Below the pieces are notes generated by a model. It had not been told where the DNA came from, did not search any database, and worked only from the letters and a program-made list of their open reading frames with translations. This document shows positions 1-6,213 of a DNA stretch of 11,688 nucleotides, in pieces. The translations under genes and the position numbers were made by a program. Source of the DNA: Chitinophagaceae bacterium (GTDB lineage: Bacteria > Bacteroidota > Bacteroidia > Chitinophagales > Chitinophagaceae); NCBI GenBank assembly GCA_947447815.1, contig CANFLJ010000024.1, positions 1 through 11,688 on the forward strand, read 5' to 3'. Within the stretch, counting starts at the first letter, position 1. Each line of letters starts with the position of its first letter.

Positions 1-1292
1 TCGTACTGACGCATTAACAAGTAAGTTTCTATTTGTTGCAAGGTATCCAAAACAACACCCACCATGATCAATAAGCTGGTACCTCCGAAGAAAGTACTGA
101 ACCCTTGAGTTACGTGTAATCTTTGAGCAAATCCTGGTAAAATACCTACTATAGCTAAGAAGATTGCACCTGGCAAAGTAATTTTATCCATGATAGCACC
201 AATATAATCTGCAGTTGGCTCACCTGGTTTAACACCTGGTATGAAACCATTGTTGCGTTTTAAATCTTCCGCAATTTGCTTAGGATTAAAAATCAATGCA
301 GTATAAAGAAACGTAAATCCAATAACCATGATTGAATAAATCAACATGTACCAAGGATTACTGTGATCGTTGAATATTTTAACCAATCCTTTTGCAGATT
401 CTAAGTTAGTCATGGAAACCAAGGTAGGTAAGAACATGATTGCCTGAGCAAAGATGATTGGCATTACACCAGCGCTATTAACCTTTACAGGTAAGAACTG
501 ACGAGCACCGCCTACAGTTTTGTTTCCAATGATTTGTTTAGCATAGTTTACCGGTATTTTTCTTACCCCTTGTACCAGGATAATTAATCCCATTATGATT
601 GCAATAAGCACTGCAATTTCGATAAGGAATACCAATAAACCACCACCACCACGCTCACTCTTAGAGTTGAACTCCTGAATAAGGGATTGTGGTAATCTTC
701 CTAAGATACCTACCATGATAATGATAGATGTACCGTTACCTAAACCTTTATCCTGTATTCTTTCGCCCAGCCACATTACGAATAATGTACCTGCAGTTAA
801 AGTAACAACAGTCATGAAGGTAAACATAAAGCCATCAACCATGATAGCGGATGCATAACCACCCTGAGGAGCACGTAAATAAGCTACATAAGCACCAGCC
901 TGGAAGATGGTAACAATGATAGTTAGATAACGAGTCCATTGATTAATTTTCTTTCTACCGCTTTCTCCTTCTTTCTGCACTTTTTGTAATTGAGGAACTA
1001 AGATAGTCATCAATTGCATGAAGATAGAGGCAGAGATATACGGCATGATACCTAATGCGAAAATGGAAGCCTGAGAAAAGGCACCACCAGCAAAAGTATC
1101 GAACAAGCCTAACAAACCACCGGCTCCTTTAGAAGCGGCTTTATTGAAGGCATCTGAATTAGGATTAAGGCCAGGCAAAACAACGTGAGTACCAAAACGA
1201 TATACTAAAATAAACAACAGTGTGATAGTAATCTTTTGACGCAACTCATCAATTGCCCATATATTCTTTAATGTACCTATAAATTTTTTCAC
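1..1292 (-). CDS. secY: Protein translocase channel subunit SecY (3' end missing)
   Basis: SecY is the ten-helix channel of the Sec translocon. It passes unfolded proteins across, or into, the cytoplasmic membrane with SecE, SecG and the SecA motor or the ribosome. I translated 430 residues; the frame is still open at the left edge after LLMRQY, so roughly 10-20 residues are missing. Family marks are GLGNGTS near residue 183, VKVNSAGVMPIIFA (269-282, helix 7), the cytoplasmic loop NPKQIAEDLKRNNGF (336-350) that contacts SecA or the ribosome, and a last helix at about 402-422. Helices fall near 22-40, 72-97, 119-139, 153-174, 186-200, 217-241, 274-292, 316-337 and 372-390. The start must be the GTG at 1290-1292: the preceding in-frame codon is TAA and the first internal Met is at residue 83. 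It follows rplO after 66 bases, the usual spc-operon position. Confidence 0.97.
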   Translation of the reverse strand, partial: MKKFIGTLKNIWAIDELRQKITITLLFILVYRFGTHVVLPGLNPNSDAFNKAASKGAGGLLGLFDTFAGGAFSQASIFALGIMPYISASIFMQLMTILVPQLQKVQKEGESGRKKINQWTRYLTIIVTIFQAGAYVAYLRAPQGGYASAIMVDGFMFTFMTVVTLTAGTLFVMWLGERIQDKGLGNGTSIIIMVGILGRLPQSLIQEFNSKSERGGGGLLVFLIEIAVLIAIIMGLIILVQGVRKIPVNYAKQIIGNKTVGGARQFLPVKVNSAGVMPIIFAQAIMFLPTLVSMTNLESAKGLVKIFNDHSNPWYMLIYSIMVIGFTFLYTALIFNPKQIAEDLKRNNGFIPGVKPGEPTADYIGAIMDKITLPGAIFLAIVGILPGFAQRLHVTQGFSTFFGGTSLLIMVGVVLDTLQQIETYLLMRQY

Positions 1293-1323
1293 TTAAATCG
1301 TCTTTTGTGTTTAAGAAAGTTGG

Positions 1324-1339
1324 CGCAAAATAACTTGCG
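1324..1339 (-). other. Small hairpin in the rplO–secY gap
   Basis: A perfect 5-bp inverted repeat, CGCAA/TTGCG with a 6-base loop, sits 31 bases upstream of the secY GTG. No T-run follows it on the minus strand, so it is not an intrinsic terminator. It may slow decay, mark a processing site or affect secY translation; a chance occurrence cannot be excluded. Confidence 0.3.
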
Positions 1340-1358
1340 GTGGGCAAATAAAAGGAAT

Positions 1359-1808
1359 TTATTTTACAATTTCAACTGTACCACCAGCAGCTTCGATAGC
1401 TGACTTAGCTTTTGCACTAATAGCATTAACCTGGAAAGCTAATTTAATAGTCAATTCGCCAGTTCCTAATACCTTTACTTTATCCGTTTTAGAGATCAAA
1501 CCATTGATATACAAATTCTCAACAGAGAAAGTTTCAAAGCCATATTTCTCGTTTAATTTCTCGATCTGTCCTAAGTTAAATACAGCGTATTCAATTCTAT
1601 TGATATTTTTGAAACCTCTTTTAGGTACACGACGTTGAAGAGGCATCTGACCACCTTCATGTCCCATTTTACTTTTGTAACCAGCACGGCTTTGACCACC
1701 TTTGTTACCTTTTGTTGATGTACCACCTTTACCGCTGGCTTCACCACGACCTAATCTCTTTACTTTGTGTACTGAACCTTCTGCAGGTTTTAAATTGTGT
1801 AATTTCAT
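1359..1808 (-). CDS. rplO: 50S ribosomal protein L15
   Basis: L15 is a late-assembly protein of the large subunit whose long basic N-terminal arm threads into 23S rRNA. The product has 149 residues, the usual bacterial length. The arm is clear: a Gly/Lys/Arg-rich stretch from residue 18 to 66 with RLGRGEASGKGGTSTKGNKG, then GHEGGQMPLQRRVPKRGF. A folded C-terminal domain follows, ending in AAGGTVEIVK. The ATG at 1808 gives the canonical MKLHNLKPAEGS beginning; upstream is AAGTAAG with no Shine-Dalgarno. It lies 113 bases downstream of rpmD, and that gap contains a strong terminator, so its expression depends on readthrough or on a promoter I could not identify. secY follows. Confidence 0.98.
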   Translation of the reverse strand: MKLHNLKPAEGSVHKVKRLGRGEASGKGGTSTKGNKGGQSRAGYKSKMGHEGGQMPLQRRVPKRGFKNINRIEYAVFNLGQIEKLNEKYGFETFSVENLYINGLISKTDKVKVLGTGELTIKLAFQVNAISAKAKSAIEAAGGTVEIVK

Positions 1809-1860
1809 CTTACTTTGATTTTGTACTTACGGGAAAATCGTCCCTCGCTTGTATAGTTAA

Positions 1861-1906
1861 TAAAAAAATAATGTTGAAGAACCATTTTACTGATCATTCA
1901 ACATTA
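1861..1906 (-). terminator. Rho-independent terminator after rpmD, inside the spc gene order
   Basis: Read on the minus strand, a 10-bp perfect stem (TAATGTTGAA/TTCAACATTA) continues past one T×C mismatch into a 5-bp inner stem (GATCA/TGGTT, with two G·U pairs) closed by the 6-base loop GTAAAA. The stem is followed at once by seven T residues (1862-1868). It begins 16 bases after the rpmD stop codon. The plus strand lacks a T-run, so the signal works only toward rplO. The outer stem is AT-rich, so efficiency may be partial. It could end an rpmD-terminal transcript or serve as an attenuator for rplO–secY. Confidence 0.82.
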
Positions 1907-1922
1907 AGATTGTGCATTTTAA

Positions 1923-2105
1923 TTAAGCAACTTCTTCTACCTTAATCAGATGGCTTACCTTAGTAACCATTCCAAGAATCTGAGGAGTTGCTTCTACTTC
2001 TCTTGAAGCATGGACTTTTCTAAGACCAAGTGCTATAAGCGTTTGCTTTTGACGCTCTGGTCTGTCGATACCACTTTTAATTTGAGTTATTTTAATCTTT
2101 GCCAT
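1923..2105 (-). CDS. rpmD: 50S ribosomal protein L30
   Basis: L30 is a small large-subunit protein, absent from some bacterial lineages. The 60-residue product matches the bacterial form in length and pattern: KIKITQIKSGIDRP (3-16), then TLIALGLRKVHASREVEATP (22-41), where the LGLRK core binds 23S rRNA, and a final strand VTKVSHLIKVEEV. It starts at the ATG at 2105, which gives MAKIKITQ. Just upstream, ACCC-AATA-GGGT can form a 4-bp hairpin that would cover a weak AGGG. It lies 66 bases after rpsE, as in other spc operons, and is the last gene before the terminator at 1861-1906. Confidence 0.97.
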   Translation of the reverse strand: MAKIKITQIKSGIDRPERQKQTLIALGLRKVHASREVEATPQILGMVTKVSHLIKVEEVA

Positions 2106-2171
2106 ATACGCTAACCCTATTGGGTGATTTTAAATAATTTATTAATTAAAAACTAAGTAGATGAGATGGTA

Positions 2172-2693
2172 TTAACCATTAAATACTTTAGTTAGTTTAA
2201 TTCTTCTTGTTTTAGCAACTTGAATTGGCTCACGTAAAGTAGATAAAGCTTTGATAGTAGCTTTAATTACGTTGTGAGGGTTTGCAGAACCAAGGCTCTT
2301 TGCAAGAACGTCAGTTACACCTGCACTCTCTAATACGGCACGCATGCTACCTCCTGCTATCACACCCGCTCCATGTGCAGCTGGTTTGATAAGTACTTTA
2401 GCAGCACCGAATTTAGACCATTGCTCATGAGGAATAGTTCCGTGCATGATAGGTACTTTAACCAGATTCTTCTTAGCGTCATCGATACCTTTAGTAATTG
2501 CTTCCTGAACTTCTTTAGCTTTACCTAAACCTTGTCCAACAATACCATTACCGTTACCAACCACAACTATTGCAGAGAAACTGAAAGTACGTCCGCCTTT
2601 GTTTGATTTAACAACACGGTTGATGGCAACCACTTTTTCTTTTAATTCAAGATCAACACCTGATTTTACTTTATTATCTACTATTTTAGACAT
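2172..2693 (-). CDS. rpsE: 30S ribosomal protein S5
   Basis: S5 sits at the back of the 30S body, where it contacts S4 and S8 and helps set decoding accuracy and mRNA entry. The 173-residue product has the double-stranded-RNA-binding-like N domain with the family signature GGRTFSFSAIVVVGNGNG (33-50) followed by GIVGQGLGKAKEV. The C-terminal domain contains VLIKPAAHGAGVIAGGSMRAV (100-120) and the SANPHNVIKATIKAL helix (136-150). The chosen ATG at 2693 is 17 bases after rplR. No Shine-Dalgarno is visible (upstream is AATCAGTAAG). Length and motifs are ordinary. Confidence 0.98.
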   Translation of the reverse strand: MSKIVDNKVKSGVDLELKEKVVAINRVVKSNKGGRTFSFSAIVVVGNGNGIVGQGLGKAKEVQEAITKGIDDAKKNLVKVPIMHGTIPHEQWSKFGAAKVLIKPAAHGAGVIAGGSMRAVLESAGVTDVLAKSLGSANPHNVIKATIKALSTLREPIQVAKTRRIKLTKVFNG

Positions 2694-2710
2694 CTTACTG
2701 ATTTAGAAAA

Positions 2711-3064
2711 TTAAAATTTAAGTCCGCCTTCTCTTGCTCCGTCAGCAACAGACTTTATTCTTCCATGATAAAGATTACCACCTCTGTCAAAAACACATAC
2801 AGTGATACCTAGCTCAACAGCTTTTCTTGCAATAGCGTTACCCACTAACTTAGACTTTTCAGTTTTGGTTACTTTCTGAGCAACGATATCTTTTTCAAGA
2901 GAAGATGAAGAAGCCAATGTAAGACCATTTACATCATCAATTAATTGAGCATAAATTTCTGCGTTACTTCTAAAAACTGAAAGACGTGGACTAGCAGAAG
3001 TACCAGCAATTTTTTTGCGGATTCTATAACGTATCTTTTGTCTTTGTACCAATTTACTATTCAT
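2711..3064 (-). CDS. rplR: 50S ribosomal protein L18
   Basis: L18 binds 5S rRNA with L5 and L25 and anchors it in the central protuberance. The protein has 117 residues, a normal length. A basic N-terminal tail (RQKIRYRIRKKIAGT) precedes the core SPRLSVFRSNAEIYAQLIDD (25-44). The C-terminal signature FDRGGNLYHGRIKSVADGAR (92-111) is intact and the protein ends in REGGLKF. The ATG at 3064 is 39 bases downstream of rplF. An AGGA lies about 9 bases before it, within the palindrome TCCTTAGGA, so it is at best a weak ribosome-binding site. rpsE follows closely. Confidence 0.98.
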   Translation of the reverse strand: MNSKLVQRQKIRYRIRKKIAGTSASPRLSVFRSNAEIYAQLIDDVNGLTLASSSSLEKDIVAQKVTKTEKSKLVGNAIARKAVELGITVCVFDRGGNLYHGRIKSVADGAREGGLKF

Positions 3065-3103
3065 AAAATTATCCTAAGGACGTTTTACTTTTTACAATTT
3101 TGT

Positions 3104-3658
3104 TTACTTACCAGCAGCTTTACCAGCTTTTCTTCTAACAACTTCACCAATATATCTAACCCCTTTACCCTTGTATGGTTCTGGTTTACGAAGACTTCTT
3201 AGTTTAGCAGCAACCTGACCTACTAATTGTTTATCAGTTCCTTCTAAGAAAATTTTAGGGTTCTGACCTTTTTCGGTAAGTGTAGAAACATTTAATTCTT
3301 TAGGAACTTCAAAGATAATGTTGTGAGAATATCCTAAAGCAAGATCTAATATATTACCAGTGTTAGCAGCTTTAAAACCCACCCCTACTAGCTCAAGATC
3401 TTTTTTATAACCATCCGTTACACCTTTTACAAGATTCGAGATTAATGAACGATATAAACCGTGCATTGCTCTGTGACGAATTTGTTCTGTAGGTCTTACT
3501 ACATTAATTACATCTCCTTCAATCTGAACGGTGATGTCCTTATCAACAGCTTGTTTAAGTTCTCCTTTAGGTCCCTTAACAACTACAATATTCTCTGGTG
3601 TTACTTTTACAGTAACTCCTGCAGGTAATGTAATTGGTTGTCTTCCAATACGTGACAT
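3104..3658 (-). CDS. rplF: 50S ribosomal protein L6
   Basis: L6 lies near the sarcin-ricin loop and the L7/L12 stalk base, where it supports elongation-factor binding. The 184-residue protein shows the two repeated L6 domains: the first with NIVVVKGPKGEL (23-34), the second with LVGVGFKAANTGNILDLALGYSH (90-112). It ends with the family signature KPEPYKGKGVRY (158-169) and a basic tail. The start MSRIGRQPITLPAGV is canonical. The region before the ATG is AT-rich, without a Shine-Dalgarno. It follows rpsH after a 71-base gap that carries a GC-rich hairpin. Confidence 0.98.
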   Translation of the reverse strand: MSRIGRQPITLPAGVTVKVTPENIVVVKGPKGELKQAVDKDITVQIEGDVINVVRPTEQIRHRAMHGLYRSLISNLVKGVTDGYKKDLELVGVGFKAANTGNILDLALGYSHNIIFEVPKELNVSTLTEKGQNPKIFLEGTDKQLVGQVAAKLRSLRKPEPYKGKGVRYIGEVVRRKAGKAAGK

Positions 3659-3681
3659 AATTTCTAATTTTTATTAGTGTA

Positions 3682-3719
3682 GAATGTGTTCAGCCGCAAC
3701 CGAGGCTTAATTGTCATTC
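3682..3719 (-). other. GC-rich nested inverted repeat between rpsH and rplF
   Basis: An outer 5-bp arm pair (GAATG/CATTC, 3715-3719 with 3682-3686) encloses an AGCC/GGCT pair (3704-3707 with 3692-3695) around a short GC-rich loop. It stands out in an otherwise AT-rich spacer. No T-run follows, so it is not a terminator. It may be a stability or processing element, or a translation element for rplF; the folding is by eye only. Confidence 0.35.
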
Positions 3720-3729
3720 AAATTTTTTA

Positions 3730-4128
3730 TTAATAAATGTAGCAAAGAACTTCTCCGCCTACATTCTCAGCTTTAGCTTGTTTATCAGTTAATACACCTT
3801 TAGATGTACTAAGGATAGCTATACCAAGACCATTGATAACTCTTTTAATTTCAGCTGGCTTAGAATATTGTCTAAGACCTGGACGGCTTACTCTTTCCAA
3901 GCTACGAATAGCAGGTAGTTTGCTGCTTGCATCATATTTTAATGCAATCTTGATTAAACCTTGTTTATTGTCTTCTTCAAATTTATATTTAAGAATATAA
4001 CCTTGTTCGTACAATATTTCAGTAATACGCTTTTTAAGATTAGAAGCAGGAATTTCTACAATTCTGTGCCCTGCCATTTGAGCGTTACGTATTCTCGTTA
4101 AAAAATCTGCAATAGGATCTGTTACCAT
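3730..4128 (-). CDS. rpsH: 30S ribosomal protein S8
   Basis: S8 is a primary binder of the 16S rRNA central domain and, in E. coli, the translational repressor of the spc operon. From the ATG at 4126-4128 the product has 132 residues, the family's usual length, beginning MVTDPIADFLTRIRNAQ. Marks are IPASNLKKRITEIL (26-39), RVSRPGLRQY (79-88) and the RNA-binding signature GLGIAILSTSKGVLTDKQAK (100-119). A longer frame could begin at a TTG at 4147-4149, but those seven codons are read straight through the tandem GGAGG sites, so the ATG is preferred. The second GGAGG ends 6 bases before the ATG, one of only two strong Shine-Dalgarno sites in the window. Confidence 0.98.
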   Translation of the reverse strand: MVTDPIADFLTRIRNAQMAGHRIVEIPASNLKKRITEILYEQGYILKYKFEEDNKQGLIKIALKYDASSKLPAIRSLERVSRPGLRQYSKPAEIKRVINGLGIAILSTSKGVLTDKQAKAENVGGEVLCYIY

Positions 4129-4132
4129 AGTT

Positions 4133-4157
4133 GACCTCCAGACCTCCAAAAATGGAG
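4133..4157 (-). promoter_or_regulatory. Tandem-duplicated Shine-Dalgarno with facing anti-SD, rpsH leader
   Basis: Two exact, adjacent copies of TGGAGGTC (4141-4148 and 4133-4140 on the minus strand) place GGAGG at 14 and at 6 bases before the rpsH ATG. A CTCCA just upstream (4153-4157) can form a 5-bp stem with the first TGGAG, with a TTTT loop, or instead with the second. Blocking one copy leaves the other free. The sequence relations are certain; a regulatory role is inferred. Confidence 0.6.
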
Positions 4158-4195
4158 TATAGTTTGTTTACAATATTATTATTTACTAGTTGATA

Positions 4196-4208
4196 CTGTT
4201 TAGAACAG
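4196..4208 (-). other. Small hairpin just after rpsN
   Basis: CTGTT-CTA-AACAG, a perfect 5-bp stem with a 3-base loop, begins 4 bases after the rpsN stop codon. No T-run follows. It may protect the 3' side of rpsN or be incidental. Confidence 0.3.
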
Positions 4209-4211
4209 GTA

Positions 4212-4481
4212 TTACCAACTTGCTTTCTTTACACCAGGGATTTTACCATTTAATGCCATGTCCCTGAAAGTAATTCTTGAAATACCGAAGTATCTGATAT
4301 ATCCTTTAGGACGACCAGTAAGTTGACAACGATTTTTCAACCTTACAGGAGATGCGTTTTTAGGAAGTAAATCCAAACCTGCATAATCACCAGCTTCTTT
4401 CAAAGCAGCTCTTTTTTCAGCGAATTTAGCAACCAATTTCACGCGCTTAGCTTGTCTGGCTACAATTGATTTTTTTGCCAT
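4212..4481 (-). CDS. rpsN: 30S ribosomal protein S14 (long, zinc-free form)
   Basis: S14 is a late-binding 30S head protein next to S3, S10 and S19. This is the 89-residue form without zinc-ribbon cysteines: the only Cys is in NRCQLTGRPKGYIR (50-63), and there is no CxxC pair. Other family marks are the basic N-terminal helix MAKKSIVARQAKRVKLVAKF and the C-terminal ISRITFRDMALNGKIPGVKKASW (67-89). It starts at the ATG at 4481, with A-rich sequence upstream and no Shine-Dalgarno. Its position between rplE and rpsH is standard. Confidence 0.98.
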   Translation of the reverse strand: MAKKSIVARQAKRVKLVAKFAEKRAALKEAGDYAGLDLLPKNASPVRLKNRCQLTGRPKGYIRYFGISRITFRDMALNGKIPGVKKASW

Positions 4482-4504
4482 ATTATTTATTTACTGATAA
4501 TTCT

Positions 4505-5080
4505 TTAGTTATTATCTTTTTTAATGTTTTTGAATGGCATACCTAACTCTTTTAAAAGTTCGTAAGCTTCTTCGTTTGTCTTTCCAGTAGTTACAAATGT
4601 TATATCAAGACCGGTGATTTTATTCACTTTGTCTATATCTATTTCTGGAAAGATAATTTGTTCAGTAACACCCAAAGTATAGTTACCTCTACCATCAAAA
4701 GATTTATCGTTGATACCTTTGAAATCTCTTACACGAGGAAGAGCAACAGAAACTAATCTGTCAAGGAATTCGTACATTTTTTCACCTCTTAAGGTTACTC
4801 TTGCACCAATTGGCATTCCCTTTCTCAATTTGAAGTTAGAGATATCTTTAGAAGAATAGGTAGCTACCGCTTTTTGACCACAGATCTGTGAAAGCTCTTC
4901 TACAGCAACATCAACTAATTTTTTATCATTCACTGCACCATTTACACCTCTATTGATACAGATTTTCTGTAACTTAGGAGTTTCCATGATTGATTTGAAG
5001 TTAAACTTCTTAACTAGAGCAGGAACTACTTCCTTTTTATATTTGTCCGCTAGTCTTGGACTATATTTAACTGTACTCAT
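4505..5080 (-). CDS. rplE: 50S ribosomal protein L5
   Basis: L5 binds 5S rRNA in the central protuberance and contacts the P-site tRNA and the 30S head. The 191-residue product is slightly longer than the roughly 180 usual in the family because of short terminal extensions. Motifs: TPKLQKICINRGVN (34-47), FKLRKGMPIGARVTLRG (83-99), LPRVRDFKGI (114-123) and NYTLGVTEQIIFPEI (133-147). The ATG at 5078-5080 overlaps the rplX stop by one base (TAATG), and GGGGAGG lies 10 bases upstream inside the last codons of rplX, which predicts translational coupling. In E. coli the S8 repressor site is at this same gene start. Confidence 0.98.
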   Translation of the reverse strand: MSTVKYSPRLADKYKKEVVPALVKKFNFKSIMETPKLQKICINRGVNGAVNDKKLVDVAVEELSQICGQKAVATYSSKDISNFKLRKGMPIGARVTLRGEKMYEFLDRLVSVALPRVRDFKGINDKSFDGRGNYTLGVTEQIIFPEIDIDKVNKITGLDITFVTTGKTNEEAYELLKELGMPFKNIKKDNN

Positions 5081-5418
5081 TATCTTATTACCTCCCCTGA
5101 TTTTTTAGAGATTCTAACTAATTTGCCTTCTTCTCTTGAACGCTTAACTTTGGTAGGAGCACTAGTCTTTACATCCCAAAGTTGAACATTACTAATAGCG
5201 ATAGGCGCTTCTACTTTAACGATACCACCCTTTGTATTTTGAGCATTAGGCTTGGTATGTTTAGTAACGATGTTTACACCTTCAACAACAACTTTTGCCT
5301 TCTCCAATAATACTTCCAACACTTTACGAGGCTTCTTTAAGTCTTTGTCCTCTCCTGCTATTACCACAACAGAGTCGCCTTTTTTAATGCTGAATTTTGG
5401 TTTAAATCTATTGCTCAT
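5080..5418 (-). CDS. rplX: 50S ribosomal protein L24
   Basis: L24 starts large-subunit assembly by binding the 5' domain of 23S rRNA and lies beside the peptide exit. The 112-residue protein has the expected order: an N-terminal KOW region (about 12-38) beginning IKKGDSVVVIAGEDK, then VVVEGVNIVTKHTKPNAQ (43-60), KGGIVKVEAPIAISNVQLWD (63-82) and a basic tail. Unusually, the KOW glycines after the GEDK (commonly KGKxG) are replaced, giving KDLKKPRKV, although the flanking strands are kept. This may be a lineage form rather than damage. It ends in a TAA overlapping the rplE ATG by one base. Confidence 0.97.
   Translation of the reverse strand: MSNRFKPKFSIKKGDSVVVIAGEDKDLKKPRKVLEVLLEKAKVVVEGVNIVTKHTKPNAQNTKGGIVKVEAPIAISNVQLWDVKTSAPTKVKRSREEGKLVRISKKSGEVIR
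5091..5097 (-). promoter_or_regulatory. Strong Shine-Dalgarno for rplE
   Basis: GGGGAGG lies within the last rplX codons (SGEVIR), 10 bases before the rplE ATG. It is notable because 20 of the other 21 starts in the window have no such site. With the TAATG overlap, it supports coupled or reinitiated translation of rplE. Confidence 0.75.
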
Positions 5419-5465
5419 ATAATCTAAGCTTTTATTGATCAGTTAATACTGTATTTAATAATTAA

Positions 5466-5834
5466 TTATAGAACCTCTGGAGCTAATGAAATAATTTTCA
5501 TGTATCCTTTATCACGAAGTTCTCTTGCTACTGGTCCAAAAATACGAGTACCTCTTGGCTCATCAGAATTGTTTAGAAGAACAACAGCGTTGTCATCAAA
5601 ACGAATGTATGAACCATCTTTACGACGTAATTTGTTTTTAGTTCTTACTATTACAGCTTTAGAAACAGTACCTTTTTTAATTCCACCTGCAGGTATTGCA
5701 TCTTTTACTGTAACAACAATCTTATCCCCTATTTTAGCATAATCTTGTCCGGTGTTACCAAGTACTCTTATACAAAGTACTTCTTTGGCACCACTGTTAT
5801 CTGCTACATTTAATCTAGACTCTTGCTGTATCAT
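5466..5834 (-). CDS. rplN: 50S ribosomal protein L14
   Basis: L14 lies on the subunit interface face of the 50S, contacts L19 and helix 14 of 16S rRNA, and is the docking site for the silencing factor RsfS. The product is exactly 122 residues, the canonical length. It begins MIQQESRLNVADNSGAKEVLC and contains GDKIVVTVKDAIPAGGIKKG (36-55), RRKDGSYIRFDDNAVVL (70-86) and PRGTRIFGPVARELR (93-107). The ATG at 5834 is preceded by AAATAAG. The 89-base gap before it can be drawn as a pseudoknot. rplX follows after 47 bases. Confidence 0.98.
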   Translation of the reverse strand: MIQQESRLNVADNSGAKEVLCIRVLGNTGQDYAKIGDKIVVTVKDAIPAGGIKKGTVSKAVIVRTKNKLRRKDGSYIRFDDNAVVLLNNSDEPRGTRIFGPVARELRDKGYMKIISLAPEVL

Positions 5835-5868
5835 CTTATTTAAGATTTAAAAATGGATTACTACTTTA

Positions 5869-5915
5869 TACTATCCTTTATTACTAAGAATCCGAAAGGA
5901 GTAAGTACCAGATTC
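5869..5915 (-). promoter_or_regulatory. Candidate H-type pseudoknot in the rpsQ–rplN gap
   Basis: On the minus strand GAATCTG (5909-5915) pairs with CGGATTC (5888-5894), seven pairs with one U·G. TACTCCTTT (5895-5903), lying in that loop, pairs with AAAGG-AT-AGTA (5869-5879), nine pairs with a 2-base bulge. The order is stem 1, stem 2, stem 1', stem 2' with no base between stem 2 and stem 1', and loops of 5 and 8 bases, a sterically reasonable H-type arrangement. It ends 34 bases before the rplN ATG. Complementarity is seen directly; folding and function are inferred. Confidence 0.45.
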
Positions 5916-5923
5916 GAAAAATA

Positions 5924-6190
5924 TTATTTAGCTTTTTCTACAATTTCAACAAGTCTCCAACGCTTAGTCTTACTAAGTGGTCTTGTTTCCATGATTTTAA
6001 CTACATCTCCTATTCCACATTCCGACTTTTCGTCGTGTGCATGAAACTTAGTAGTTTTCTTTACAAACTTCCCATAGATAGGGTGTTTTACTTTTCTTTC
6101 AACCGCTACAGTAATAGTTTTATCCATTTTATCGCTGGTAACTATACCTGTTCTGGTTTTACGCAAATTTCTTTCAACTGTTGTTTGCAT
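5924..6190 (-). CDS. rpsQ: 30S ribosomal protein S17
   Basis: S17 is a primary-binding OB-fold protein of the 16S rRNA 5' domain. The 88-residue protein begins MQTTVERNLRKTRTGIVTSD, with the usual first strand, then KMDKTITVAVERKVKHPIYGKF (21-42), HAHDEKSECGIGD and the family signature GDVVKIMETRPLS (61-73), ending KRWRLVEIVEKAK. The ATG at 6190 is 23 bases after rpmC and has no Shine-Dalgarno. Nothing about length or residues is odd. The position between rpmC and rplN is standard. Confidence 0.98.
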   Translation of the reverse strand: MQTTVERNLRKTRTGIVTSDKMDKTITVAVERKVKHPIYGKFVKKTTKFHAHDEKSECGIGDVVKIMETRPLSKTKRWRLVEIVEKAK

Positions 6191-6213
6191 TGTGTGCTAT
6201 TTATTTCAGTTAA

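Noticed and set aside
1326..1348. Possible secY promoter (TTATTTTG with an upstream TTTG)
   Set aside because: The -7 box has a mismatch at a key base and the TTTG is only 11 bases away, far short of the 19-21 expected.
1809..1860. Possible promoter for rplO downstream of the terminator
   Set aside because: No TTTG or TAnnTTTG is present on the minus strand in this stretch.
4129..4149. Seven-codon N-terminal extension of S8 from a TTG start
   Set aside because: The extension is read through the tandem TGGAGGTC ribosome-binding repeat, uses a rare start, and the ATG at 4128 gives the canonical MVTDPIADFL at ideal Shine-Dalgarno spacing.
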